A stretch of 64,000 bases of DNA. It comes from Cryobacterium sp. PH31-O1. Its GTDB lineage: Bacteria > Actinomycetota > Actinomycetes > Actinomycetales > Microbacteriaceae. Of this stretch, positions 42,524-51,323 are shown piece after piece; positions within the stretch are counted from its first letter, which is position 1, and each line of letters opens with the position of its first letter. The stretch lies in the NCBI RefSeq assembly GCF_030063455.1, contig NZ_JASITB010000004.1:248001-312000 (forward strand), in the 5' to 3' direction. A program made the translations under genes and the position numbers. Under the pieces are notes generated by a model that saw only the letters and a list, made by a program, of their open reading frames with translations, was not told the origin of the DNA and searched no databases.

Positions 42524-43119
42524 CCTACGAATCGCACATCACGGCCGAGACCCCGGTCGGTGAATACTTGGTGCAGTGCGCCGGTCGCCCGCTGGTCCGG
42601 GTCCTGGTGGGCCCCGGCGGCCTCGGCCGGGCGTTCCCCGAGCCTTGGCTTCGGCCAGCGCCGGAATGGTCGGGAGAGTACTTGGACCAAATGCTGATCT
42701 CGGTGGGCGACCACTGGACGATGACAGCCGAGGGGCGCAGAGGCCCAGTCACCGTTCCGTGGGGGCTGGTGCTATCCATAGAGGCTGTCGCACAGACGGT
42801 CGAAGTGCTCCTGAATGGCTCCCCGTTTGGCCAGTATCGGGTTTTCAGTTTAAAAGAGCACGTAGTCGTTTGGCTGAACGGCGATGGGGCGCGAGCGGCG
42901 CGCGCACCAGCGCTCGAAACAGAGGGAATGGAATACCGAGGCGATGGGCGCGCCCACGAAACTTCTAGCTTCGCCTTTGCCGTCGGGGCACGGGGGTCCC
43001 TCACATGGGCCGGTCTCGACCCGGACGAAGGCGTTCCCGGTTTCTCGATGGAAGCCACCGCGTATCGAATCGACTGGATCTCGCCCGTACAAATGCGTCG
43101 ACAGCCGCTCGATCGGTAG
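42520..43119 (+). CDS. Hypothetical protein, second gene of a leaderless operon
   Basis: A 199-residue protein starting MTYESHITAETPVGEYLVQCAG. Strand-rich throughout, with a Pro/Trp segment (FPEPWLRPAPEW) and no membrane span or catalytic motif I can name. The start overlaps the stop of the 85-residue gene by 4 bp, which implies translational coupling, since it has no promoter motif of its own. Confidence 0.6.
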   Translation: MTYESHITAETPVGEYLVQCAGRPLVRVLVGPGGLGRAFPEPWLRPAPEWSGEYLDQMLISVGDHWTMTAEGRRGPVTVPWGLVLSIEAVAQTVEVLLNGSPFGQYRVFSLKEHVVVWLNGDGARAARAPALETEGMEYRGDGRAHETSSFAFAVGARGSLTWAGLDPDEGVPGFSMEATAYRIDWISPVQMRRQPLDR

Positions 43120-43184
43120 GTGGCGGTCGGCGGGACGCCGGGCGCTCGGGCGCACAGAAATCCGTTGTGGATGTTCGCAACGAC

Positions 43185-43238
43185 CGGCGGTGCGCCCAGC
43201 TCTTCGGTAGCCGACGGTGCGCCCAGCGCTTCGAAGCC
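43185..43238. repeat. Tandem 27-bp repeat
   Basis: Two adjacent 27-bp units (43185-43211 and 43212-43238) sharing CGGTGCGCCCAGC and TTCG, about 23 of 27 positions alike. It lies in the gap upstream of the next CCGCGCATG promoter. Confidence 0.7.
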
Positions 43239-43337
43239 CTGATGCGCCCGGATGGTTGAACGACGCGTCCCGCTATTCGGTAGCACCGTGTGCGCCAAAC
43301 GATATTCGGCGCGCCGCCACCTCCGACCAACCCTGTG

Positions 43338-43348
43338 CCGCGCATGCA
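43338..43348 (+). promoter_or_regulatory. CCGCGCATG leaderless promoter element
   Basis: CCGCGCATGCA, then AGGTCC, then the ATG of the 88-residue gene at 43355. Confidence 0.65.
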
Positions 43349-43354
43349 AGGTCC

Positions 43355-43621
43355 ATGACAACCACAGCCCAGCCCACCGTCGAACTTTTTCGTATCGTCA
43401 CGACCACGGAGGTGATCCTGGTCGTCCGCAACTGGGTGACGGGAAAATCCATCGCCTCCCCTGGCGAAGACGTCCCCTACGCAATCGTTGATGCTGTTCG
43501 CCTGGTGCCCGGAGAGGCCGCTTCCGTCACCTTCGTCGACGTCGACCGTGATGACCAGCTGATCCCGTTCAAGGGCGGCATCGTCAAGACCATCGATCGC
43601 CACCCCTTTCTCGGGGTCTAG
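43355..43621 (+). CDS. Small hypothetical protein with CCGCGCATG promoter
   Basis: An 88-residue protein (MTTTAQPTVELFRIVTTTEVILVV...) that is strand-rich: a run of hydrophobic-alternating segments, then VDRDDQLIPFKGGIVKTIDRHPF. It may be a small beta-barrel; no family recognised. The ATG follows the promoter motif at the fixed 8-nt distance. Its stop is 2 bp from the stop of the converging metallophosphatase gene. Confidence 0.6.
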   Translation: MTTTAQPTVELFRIVTTTEVILVVRNWVTGKSIASPGEDVPYAIVDAVRLVPGEAASVTFVDVDRDDQLIPFKGGIVKTIDRHPFLGV

Positions 43622-43623
43622 GT

Positions 43624-44427
43624 TTAGCGGCGGCGAGGGTCGCCGAGCCATTCCCACACCCCGGTCTCGAGGTCGAAACTGGCCGCGTTACCCTGCTCGC
43701 CGTCGCAGGCCAATGAATAAACCCGCGTTCCAGTGGTGGTGACCGTTTCGTCTTTGACGTGGATGTGGCCGTGTATGAGGATCTCCGGTTTTACAGCCTC
43801 GTAGAGCCGCGTAATTCGTCGACGACTGACGGCGCTGTAGGCGAGCTCCGTTGAGTTCCAGCCCATCGGGTTGGCGCCGATTATCCGTTCGACGAGCGGG
43901 GTGCCACCGTTGATCGTCTCGTGAGTCAAAAGTACGTCGACGGGGCCCCCGGCGATCGCCTGGTCGACTTCAGCGTCGGTGGCCACCTCCTCGTAAAACC
44001 ACGTTTGACCCGGGACCCGATCCGCGAAGTCCAGCGAGGCCGCTCCGCCGAAGCTCAGGAACGACCGTCCAGCAAGCGTGAACCGGTAGCCTCGCGGCAT
44101 CATAAAGACCGTCTCGGAAACCTGCGCGATGCCTCCCGGGTTCTTCCCGAACTCAGAATTCAAGTTCGTCCAATGCTCGTGGTTTCCGGGCGTTACGAGG
44201 AGTCGTTCGATGCCTGCACTCTTGCACCAGAAGTCGACCGTGCCCAGAAACCCTTTGCCTCGGATCGGCGGCCAGAAGCCGAAATCGCCCGCTTGCAGGA
44301 CCGACCGCAGGCCTGGGATCTTCCGAGCTGCGTGCGGCAGGACCTCGCCAGTCCATCGGGTGTCGCCGTGAATGTCGCCAATTACAGCCACCACTTTCTC
44401 ACCCGGCAACGTCAGATCATTAGTCAT
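43624..44427 (-). CDS. Calcineurin-like metallophosphatase
   Basis: A 267-residue cytosolic enzyme with all the motifs of the family: GDIHG (metal ligands D, H), AGDFG, GNHE, LLTHE and the final HGHIH. Such enzymes hydrolyse phosphomonoesters or phosphodiesters with a two-metal site; the substrate is unknown. The ATG at 44425-44427 lies 8 nt after CCGCGCATG and lacks a ribosome site, so it belongs to the same leaderless promoter set as its unrelated neighbours. Small metallophosphatases of this kind are frequent in phages and plasmids. Confidence 0.82.
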   Translation of the reverse strand: MTNDLTLPGEKVVAVIGDIHGDTRWTGEVLPHAARKIPGLRSVLQAGDFGFWPPIRGKGFLGTVDFWCKSAGIERLLVTPGNHEHWTNLNSEFGKNPGGIAQVSETVFMMPRGYRFTLAGRSFLSFGGAASLDFADRVPGQTWFYEEVATDAEVDQAIAGGPVDVLLTHETINGGTPLVERIIGANPMGWNSTELAYSAVSRRRITRLYEAVKPEILIHGHIHVKDETVTTTGTRVYSLACDGEQGNAASFDLETGVWEWLGDPRRR

Positions 44428-44433
44428 GCACCC

Positions 44434-44506
44434 ATCATGCGCGGCACCCGCCCGGTCCGTGTGGCAGGCCGGAGGTCGGGACGGGTGGTTGGCTGCCGCG
44501 CATGAG
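44434..44506. promoter_or_regulatory. Back-to-back CCGCGCATG promoters
   Basis: CATGCGCGG (44436-44444) faces the metallophosphatase ATG at the fixed distance. CCGCGCATG (44496-44504) faces the rightward gene, where a GTG is 6 nt away and an ATG with a ribosome site lies 27 nt away. 51 bp separate the two. Confidence 0.6.
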
Positions 44507-44531
44507 AGCAGTGAATAGAGCGGAGAGATCA

Positions 44532-44963
44532 ATGGACAATGCAGACCGCCATATTTCGCGTGCCGAGCTTGAAGCTCGCGTCGGCGAGATCCGAGCCGCT
44601 TTTCGCGCCATCGGTCATCCCCTTACCGATGAGGCCGGAGACCGCGTCCGGCGTCTCTTGAGCGGCGACATCGGCTATGAGGAGGCGATCGACGAAATAA
44701 TGGCGCGGTACTCGCGGACGGTAGCGGAGCTGGCCGGCGACCTAGCAGCCGCTGTGTTCACGAAAGCCGACTTCATCGAGGCTGCCGTCAATCTCCCGGT
44801 CGTCCGACAAACGCCTTCTCCGGCCTCGCAGTACTCGGATTCCTGGATTCCGGTCCGTGGGCCAATCGGGGATCTTCACGATGCCTTTAGTGGTGGGCTG
44901 ATTAATTCCGAATTGCACGATCACTCGCTCGTCGCGATGATCGCAGCTGGGCACGAGGCCTGA
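44532..44963 (+). CDS. Hypothetical helical protein
   Basis: A 143-residue protein starting MDNADRHISRAELEARVGEI. The first 90 residues are helical and acidic with no recognised motif. The ATG at 44532 has a ribosome site (GCGGAGAG); an in-frame GTG at 44511 lies close to the promoter motif and may be used on a leaderless transcript. The C-terminal part (SYSDSWIPVRGPIGDLHDAF-like) is Pro/Gly-rich. Function unknown. Confidence 0.55.
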   Translation: MDNADRHISRAELEARVGEIRAAFRAIGHPLTDEAGDRVRRLLSGDIGYEEAIDEIMARYSRTVAELAGDLAAAVFTKADFIEAAVNLPVVRQTPSPASQYSDSWIPVRGPIGDLHDAFSGGLINSELHDHSLVAMIAAGHEA

Positions 44964-45280
44964 GCGGCGGGTGTTGGGCTTGTGGAGGACGGGCGGCATG
45001 TTGGGCGTGCCGCTTCTTCGTCTGTCTGATTGGTTGGTGACTCGGGCTCGAGGCCGGCACCAGGGTCGCGGAACGGCGTCAACCTATTTGAGCCGACCGA
45101 GTCGGGACCCGGCGGAACGGTTGCCCTCAAAGAGAAGCGGATCTCCCCCCGAGGCCCCACAAGCCACAGGTTCGAGACACTCAGGTTGCGATACGCGTAG
45201 AGACTCCGATCGGAGCAAACGCTCGCGATCACAGGCTCGGTCGACGGCTCTTACCACCCGGTCGCCGGTGTTCCTTCCGG
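44964..45280. other. Intergenic, no convincing gene
   Basis: A GC-rich stretch between converging genes. Several overlapping short ORFs exist on both strands but none has a ribosome site or a consistent codon pattern. No repeat or tRNA seen. Confidence 0.5.
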
Positions 45281-46372
45281 TTACCCATCCACGACGACTG
45301 CCTGCGTTATGTTCTCGAAGTCGATCACCATCGACTGAAAAACGCCCGGGAAAAAGAGACCGCTTGGGCGAGGAGGGGTTTTCCCATCCGGAGGTGTTGT
45401 TACCGTGGCGCGGTAGCCCTGAAGTGAATGGCCTAGCAACTGTTCCGGAGTCGGGCCCTTATGCAGAACGGGATAGGGCGCAATGGCGTCAGCGACGCCG
45501 AAATGGGCTAGGGCGGCGACGTGAAAGCATGCCGCATATATGACCGCGATCATTCGTGTTTCGGCAAGAACGATGGGTAGGTCCACCTGCAACGATGTAA
45601 TTTCTAGACCCTGCCGAGGCTTCCCGTGGGGGCGCGCAAGGTAGCTAAGCATTGGACGGTCGAAGAGTGGAATCGAATTCCCATTTTGGAATGAACTCAA
45701 CGGAATCGTGCCGTCCTTTTCAGGCGGGTTACCGCGAAGAATGTCAATACGGACATCGTTTCTGGCACTGATGGCGAGCCCGTGCTTCACCTTGTTGTGA
45801 GCCGCGTTGATCGTCAACTCATCGTCCGTAAGCAATTGGATGGCACGATCTACCCATCCGCAGGCCGTCGCAAATGCTTCGCGGACCTCGGCGGTATTGT
45901 TCACTCCGGTTTTGATGAACGCGTGCCAAAAGGCATGCTCATCGGAATTCGTTACCTCCCGGAGCTGCTTAGCAACGTCAAACAGAGTTGGTGGACCATC
46001 TGCTATGGCCACCCACGTCGACGGGGCATCCCCAGGTCCCTGTTTGGCGACAGTGACGGCGTGCAGAAACCGGATGAGGGCCTCCGCCGCATGATGACGC
46101 AATGCAAGTGCATCGACGGATACCTGCAGTTGGCGGTCGCCAACTTCATAATCCAGGATCTGGGACGTGGAGGGCAGCCCAAGGGCACCATAAAACTCCT
46201 GAAAATCGTCAGGATCGGGTGCACTCGGATTCTTCTGTGCCTTTAGGAGACTCGCGATTCTTGCCGAGAAATAGGGCAGTGGTCGAGCTAGGAAGAACTC
46301 GTCGTCTAACTGCTTGGCTTGCACAGGAGAAAGCAACGGTCCGTCAGGAATGATATCTAGCACGCTGTACAT
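45281..46372 (-). CDS. Hypothetical protein, largely helical
   Basis: A 363-residue protein (MYSVLDIIPDGPLLSPVQAK...) without a recognised family. The middle part contains RHHAAEALIRFLHAV and later AHNKVKHGLAI, a spacing that recalls helical HEPN-like bundles with conserved Asn/His, but the evidence is thin. The ATG at 46370-46372 is chosen; a GTG seven codons upstream is possible. No membrane span. The codon use is less GC-biased than in the core genes. Confidence 0.6.
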   Translation of the reverse strand: MYSVLDIIPDGPLLSPVQAKQLDDEFFLARPLPYFSARIASLLKAQKNPSAPDPDDFQEFYGALGLPSTSQILDYEVGDRQLQVSVDALALRHHAAEALIRFLHAVTVAKQGPGDAPSTWVAIADGPPTLFDVAKQLREVTNSDEHAFWHAFIKTGVNNTAEVREAFATACGWVDRAIQLLTDDELTINAAHNKVKHGLAISARNDVRIDILRGNPPEKDGTIPLSSFQNGNSIPLFDRPMLSYLARPHGKPRQGLEITSLQVDLPIVLAETRMIAVIYAACFHVAALAHFGVADAIAPYPVLHKGPTPEQLLGHSLQGYRATVTTPPDGKTPPRPSGLFFPGVFQSMVIDFENITQAVVVDG

Positions 46373-46463
46373 TTTTGCACCCGTTGCTCGCACGATCCCC
46401 CGAAGCTGGCCGGTGAGCGAAGGTTACTGCGGCGGTCATGTGGTTCTGCTTTCGTTGGTCGGT

Positions 46464-46766
46464 CTAGAAATCGTCGTCGTCATCGCCGGGGTGGTAGTAC
46501 CGGGAGACCGGCCGGGTGGCAAACACCAAGGCCTGCCACGCGTCGTACTCGGCCTCCGCCTCGGCGACGCTCACGCCCGTCCGCTCCGCCGCCCATTCAA
46601 TGGTGCCGCCGTTATCGAACACGGTGTGGAGAGGGATCTTTAGAGCCAGACCTTTGCGTCTGATCAGTCCATCAGCCCAAGGATCGCCTGGCTCGGTTTT
46701 GCCTGGACGGTCGGATGGACCGGCACGTTCAACGTGCCGGTTGTCTGTCGGGGCTGTGGGTGTCAT
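46464..46766 (-). CDS. Small hypothetical protein
   Basis: A 100-residue protein starting MTPTAPTDNRHVERAG with a polar N-terminus, a central helix (TGVSVAEAEAEYDAWQALVF) and an acidic tail (GDDDDDF). It has a good ribosome site (AGGAGAATCACC) and is followed 91 bp later by the 363-residue gene on the same strand. No family recognised. Confidence 0.55.
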   Translation of the reverse strand: MTPTAPTDNRHVERAGPSDRPGKTEPGDPWADGLIRRKGLALKIPLHTVFDNGGTIEWAAERTGVSVAEAEAEYDAWQALVFATRPVSRYYHPGDDDDDF

Positions 46767-47133
46767 GGTGATTCTCCTGGGTTGGGTAAAAACTGGATGG
46801 TGCTGCTGAGTGGTGGCGCGGATGGTTTGGGGCCGCAGGGCGATACGTGGTGCCGCTATGAGTAACGTGCTGGCGATTTCGGTCAGCTCCCGTCAGCGGG
46901 CCCGGTTCGCAGCCGGAATGGGTCGTTGGGCGCACCTCGTACCTCGCGCCGATTTCCGGCCACGGATCTAGGCCGTCGGTGGCGTGCTCGTCGATGTGGA
47001 TCGTCACGAGGCCGGCTGTGACCGTGCTGCCCACCGTCCACCCGTAACGGCGGCTGGGGCGGTCCGGCGGTGAGGTGTACAGGGGTCACGCTCGTCACTG
47101 GAGTGACGAACGTGAGACCGCGCACCGCCGCGA
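46767..47133. other. Intergenic between the replication gene and a small gene
   Basis: A GTG-started minus-strand ORF (47034-46729) reads protein-like at first (TIHIDEHATDGLDPWPEIGARYEV) but then becomes Pro/His-rich and overlaps the next gene. It may be a decayed or very small gene. A GTGACG/CGTCAC pair at 47085-47110 (GTCACGCTCGTCACTGGAGTGACGAACGTG region) forms a short hairpin. Confidence 0.4.
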
Positions 47134-50100
47134 TTACGCCTCGTGGCCTACGGTGGGAGCACTCCCGTCGTAGTCCAACGCTTCGTCGGCGACCAGAGTC
47201 CCAAGGAGCTGGTCGAGGTGGACTGGGACCTTGCGAATGTTGCGTCCGTTCCGCTTGATGAGGACGTCGTGGCGCCCCTCCTTTTGTCCGGCTTCAAGGT
47301 ACCGAGGGTGAATCAATTTCTCATTCCACAAACTTTTGAACGTCGTCACTGCCGAGGAACCAGCCGGGATAACCGTGGGGTGGTACTTCTGGGCTACATC
47401 AAACGAGTTCCGTGCATTGAGAAGTACTGCATTCAGGTCGCCGCCTCGTGGGTGATGCAGAAAACCGATGGCTGAGCCCAGGGGATGTGCCTTCCCGTCG
47501 CCGTCAGTGCGCCAACCAAGTGCTCGATTTTCAATTGTGTTCCCTATGGGGAAGGGAGGCTTCGATGCGTCAGTGAAGTTCTCGATGTGCGCGTAGCCAC
47601 CGGCCAGCGTATCTTTCAATGCCTCGAGCACGGCCAGCCCGGGACTCTGTTCACTCTGGCTCTGGAGCGAGGTCGACACCATGCGCGCCACGCGAGCCGG
47701 TAGGGAATCGAGATTCTCGGGGTCCAGCAGGCGCAGCATGCCTGCATCACCGACCAGCCCGGCCAGGATTGTCAGCGGCACGAATCCGAGCATCAGGTCT
47801 ACCGCCATCTCGACGTGCCGGGCGTCAGACTTTCCCTCAATTTTCACGGTGGCCATAATCGTGGTGGCGAGTCTGAAGTAGGAGGCGCGATAGGACTGCG
47901 TGACCTCGTCCCCAGCACGGTTGTCGTCCAGCCCGGCACTGGGACTGCGGTCGATGGAGTCAATCATTTCCGTCCAGGTCGATACCGATGCCAGATGTTG
48001 AAAGGCCTGCACTCCTGCCGCCATCAACCGGCCCGGGGCGCGGTTTTCATCTCGGAATCGGTCCATTCGTTGCCGAGCGTCGTCGCTTCGCAGCGAGCTT
48101 TGGCCCAGGTTGACGATAACGGTCCGGTCGCGCACAGAATTAATCGTGTGCGGGTTTTCGGCGGTCACGAGGAGCAGTGCGTGCGGTGCGAAGACCTCGC
48201 GGGCCTTCAAGTCCACCCCCGAGCGCCGCTTGGACGACTTGTTGAAGACCGACCGAATGATGTCGCCAATCTTCGCCAGTTCAAGGGCGTATAGGCGTTT
48301 GTCGGGTGAAGGCGCCAAGTCGTCCATCACCCAGACGTTCGATTGTGCAATCGCTTGCTCAACCCCCGTGGCGGTATCTTTCATGGAGCCCGGGAGTTTC
48401 TTCGCGGTCCAAGTCCCTATTTTCTGGTGGAATGAGAGGATTTGCGAAACGGTCCAACTCTTCCCATTTCCTGGAGGTCCTTGAAGGTAGATGACCGTGG
48501 TGCAGTCAATGGGCACTGCCGGGCGCAACCCCGCAGCCATCACCACAGCCGCGACATTCACGTCCGTCCACGGCGCAAGGTCGACGTAGTGTTCCCGCAG
48601 TGACCGAAGGTCGTTTCTGACCTGGTCCCGCCACTCATCAGAGTCAACGACTCCGTGCGTGGGTGGAAGGCTGAAACTCGATGCTCCAGGAAGCACATTC
48701 TCCGTGACCCCGGCTATCGTTTTCCCGCGGTCCGCGTCATTGAACGCCAGCACGGTTCGCCCGGAAATGAAACTACAGATGTTTGAGTCCTCAGCGGGAA
48801 CATATCCCATGGTGGTCCACGATACGACGTGCTGGACGGGCACGTCGGTGTTGTCCTTGATGGCCGAAAGCCATTTTCCGGCCGGCGGCCACTCCGGGTG
48901 CATCAGTACGGCATTGGGAATGCTGGCATTTCGTTTGTCCCATTCCTGGGCCGGATACATCAGCAGGGCGGCGGGGCCCGTCACGACTGCACGCTCAGTT
49001 TCCCCGTCCTGATTCAGCCATTGGAGCTCGATGCGGCAGGTTGACCGGGCCCCCTCATCGGTCTCGTCCATGCCTGCCCCGAAATGAGCGGTCCGCACCT
49101 CCTGCAGTGTGGGCCCCCGGTGAGTTTCAACCGCGACAATTCGGCCGCCGATATTGACAGCTGTCTGCCACTCGTTAGCTCTAGAAGAGTCCGCGTAGAG
49201 TACTGTCGCGAGTACCTCGACTGCGTTGCCATCATCCGTGACCCGCCAGGTCCCGACTTTGGCTTCGCTGCGGTTCCGCGGCGGCGGGACGGGCATCTCA
49301 GCTCGACCGCGGTCGAGCAGGTTGTGCCACGTTTCACCACTCGCCAAGTAGCCAGCCAAACCATGTTTCACCATCGGGCCTTGATTCGCACCGTGCATCG
49401 GCACCGACTGTATCTGCAGTGGAGCGTCGAGTACGTGGTCCAAGTCGGGCTGGAAACCGACGAGCTTCACGGTCGCACCGGCACCCTCAGCGAAAGTCCA
49501 GAGGCCATTCGTATATTGCCAAACGCTGCGCCTGTTGTCGACGTCGCCTTCAACCGCAAGGAGAACTTCGCGGCCGGCCAAGCTCCACGCCTCCCAGGCG
49601 TGACTGCCCTTCCCATGGCGCACGTGGTCGAGTGACAGAATTGTCACTCGTTCTGATGCTGGAATCTGCATCATCAACGAGTGGAGCGACCGAATCGCAT
49701 CCGCGCGGGTAGTCTGCGCCGGCACTTCTAGGGCGACGTCATCGATGCCGTTGGCGCGCAGCAACGCTGTGAGGGCTGCATCGCCGTTCAGGATGCCCTC
49801 GGTGACCAGAATGCGAGGAGAACGCAAAAGCCATTCCTTGGGGGTACCGGGATTGGCATCTAGGAGGGATTCATAGCCCTGCACGAACTCGAAGGACAGA
49901 AGTTTTCCAGCCGAAGTAGTGACGGGGGCACTTGGCCGAATTTGAATCGACGAGTAATACGGCGTGCGTCCTTCACCGTGAGCGATGCCCACCAGGTCGG
50001 CTGAATACCAGGGAATAACCGTCGTGTCGCCGCGTACAGCAGCACCGTTGAGTTGGCGGTATGGCCGGGATATCGACACTCCGATGCTGTTTTGCTTGGC

Positions 50101-50271
50101 GAACTCGGGAACGTCGGGAGCTTCGAGGGTCACGTAGCCGCGCGCTGCGGCTACCAGGGGTGCGATTCCGGAAGTCGCGAGTACTTGCGCTCCGGATTCC
50201 CGCACGTTGGGCAGATATGAGTCGGCTGCCCAAGCCGAACGGGAAACTGTGGGCCGTGTTTGAGTGTTCAT
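47134..50271 (-). CDS. Plasmid/phage-type primase-helicase
   Basis: A protein of about 1045 residues. The N-terminal third carries a Toprim-like part (ILVTEGILNGDAAL, later LSLDHVRHGK and VLLAVEGDVDNRR). The C-terminal half has a helicase P-loop (GPPGNGKSW, about 598-606), a Walker B-like WVMDDLAPS and a sensor region ALLLVTAENPHT. This combination is found in replication proteins of integrative elements, satellites and plasmids. The ATG at 50269-50271 is preferred to a GTG further out. The gene reads away from the iteron region at 50.3-51.1 kb, as expected for a replication initiator. Confidence 0.7.
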   Translation of the reverse strand: MNTQTRPTVSRSAWAADSYLPNVRESGAQVLATSGIAPLVAAARGYVTLEAPDVPEFAKQNSIGVSISRPYRQLNGAAVRGDTTVIPWYSADLVGIAHGEGRTPYYSSIQIRPSAPVTTSAGKLLSFEFVQGYESLLDANPGTPKEWLLRSPRILVTEGILNGDAALTALLRANGIDDVALEVPAQTTRADAIRSLHSLMMQIPASERVTILSLDHVRHGKGSHAWEAWSLAGREVLLAVEGDVDNRRSVWQYTNGLWTFAEGAGATVKLVGFQPDLDHVLDAPLQIQSVPMHGANQGPMVKHGLAGYLASGETWHNLLDRGRAEMPVPPPRNRSEAKVGTWRVTDDGNAVEVLATVLYADSSRANEWQTAVNIGGRIVAVETHRGPTLQEVRTAHFGAGMDETDEGARSTCRIELQWLNQDGETERAVVTGPAALLMYPAQEWDKRNASIPNAVLMHPEWPPAGKWLSAIKDNTDVPVQHVVSWTTMGYVPAEDSNICSFISGRTVLAFNDADRGKTIAGVTENVLPGASSFSLPPTHGVVDSDEWRDQVRNDLRSLREHYVDLAPWTDVNVAAVVMAAGLRPAVPIDCTTVIYLQGPPGNGKSWTVSQILSFHQKIGTWTAKKLPGSMKDTATGVEQAIAQSNVWVMDDLAPSPDKRLYALELAKIGDIIRSVFNKSSKRRSGVDLKAREVFAPHALLLVTAENPHTINSVRDRTVIVNLGQSSLRSDDARQRMDRFRDENRAPGRLMAAGVQAFQHLASVSTWTEMIDSIDRSPSAGLDDNRAGDEVTQSYRASYFRLATTIMATVKIEGKSDARHVEMAVDLMLGFVPLTILAGLVGDAGMLRLLDPENLDSLPARVARMVSTSLQSQSEQSPGLAVLEALKDTLAGGYAHIENFTDASKPPFPIGNTIENRALGWRTDGDGKAHPLGSAIGFLHHPRGGDLNAVLLNARNSFDVAQKYHPTVIPAGSSAVTTFKSLWNEKLIHPRYLEAGQKEGRHDVLIKRNGRNIRKVPVHLDQLLGTLVADEALDYDGSAPTVGHEA

Positions 50272-50348
50272 AGGGTCTCTATGCGCGAACACTAAAATCG
50301 GCTGGAAAGCGGCGAAACATTATCCGAACGGGCAATCCATTTGTGTCG

Positions 50349-50564
50349 TTTCTCAACGTAATCAAGACTTTTCTCATTCAAATCGAGACTGGTCCGCTGA
50401 TCGGGGCTGGAAATGGCGTGCAGCCGCGTAAACATGCGGGTGTGCTACCGCCGGCGCCGATCGCAGTCTCGACTTGCATGAGAAAACCTGGTGCACCCGA
50501 CAAACCGAAACCCAGCAAAAACGTGGTCTCGATTAGGTCAACCAGTCTCGATTACAGTGAGAAC
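50349..50564. repeat. Four 21-bp iterons upstream of the primase-helicase
   Basis: Two adjacent direct copies (50349-50369, 50370-50390; 16 of 21 identical, TTTCTCA...AATC-AGACT) and two inverted copies (50465-50485, 19 of 21; 50544-50564, 16 of 21). AATCGAGACTGG (50381-50392) and CCAGTCTCGATT (50542-50553) are exact complements. They begin 78 bp before the replication gene, as initiator binding sites or an operator would. Confidence 0.75.
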
Positions 50565-50777
50565 TGACAATTTGCCCGCGGAGATGCATTGCAATCCAGG
50601 CACACCACGCCAGGCTCTTTCACCGTATCGCCGATCGACAACCAACTGGGTGGCCAACCCCGCAACCTCAGGATCGCAACTCGGAGCGAGCGAGCGAGCG
50701 ACCGACTCGCAAGGAGCGGCGGTCGCCGTAAGGGTGCACACGGTTCCGTTACGTCGCCGATTAGTCCTCGGCGTCGA

Positions 50778-51074
50778 TTACCCAAATTACCCGAAGTTAC
50801 CAGAGCTTGGTAACTTCAAATTCCCCTGAATGACTGCCATCCGAGGCTCTTCTCCTCTTTAATTACCTTATTACCAGAATTTAACATAAATATATATATA
50901 GAAGAGGAGAGAAGGGACATCTTTGCTGCCTCCGGTGTCCCATCTGTTTCTCCCTGTATATTGCCGCTATTGTTTGGTAACCTCGGTAATGCGCCCTTTG
51001 GTTCGCTCGATATGCCGCTTGATCAGGTATTTATACATTACCCAATGTGGGTAATCGCTGGGTAATCCGGTAAC
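50778..51074. other. Candidate origin: GGTAAY array around an AT-rich stretch
   Basis: At least ten copies of GGTAAC/GGTAAT in both orientations within 300 bp. They include two perfect palindromes: GAAGTTACC with GGTAACTTC (50793-50801, 50809-50817) and ATTACCC with GGGTAAT (51037-51043, 51049-51055). Between them lies the only strongly AT-rich piece nearby (50860-50905, with ATATATATATA), a possible unwinding element. No gene with a convincing frame is present from 50293 to 51323. Confidence 0.62.
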
Positions 51075-51323
51075 CTGGGGTGGATGGTGCCAACGCGGCA
51101 TACGTCGCCAGCTGCTGGCTTGGATCCGCGTCCGGCCTGCAACCCAATCCGACGCCACGGCAGCCCATCAGAGCGCTCAGCGGCGCAAGACGGTCGCAGC
51201 CTCGTAGGTCCGTTCCTAACGCGTCAGTCGGGCGCGTAGAGCCGCTATGAGCCGGATGCGCGCTGTGGCGCGACAATGAATGCGATTATCGTTCTAATTT
51301 TGGGGTCGCTGGACGATCGTCAC

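Noticed and set aside
43001..43657. 218-codon minus-strand frame
   Set aside because: Antisense of the 88-aa gene and of the end of the 199-aa gene; those have the better start signals.
50967..51158. 63-codon minus-strand frame in the origin region
   Set aside because: It overlaps the GGTAAY sites and has no ribosome site; repeat structure explains the sequence better.
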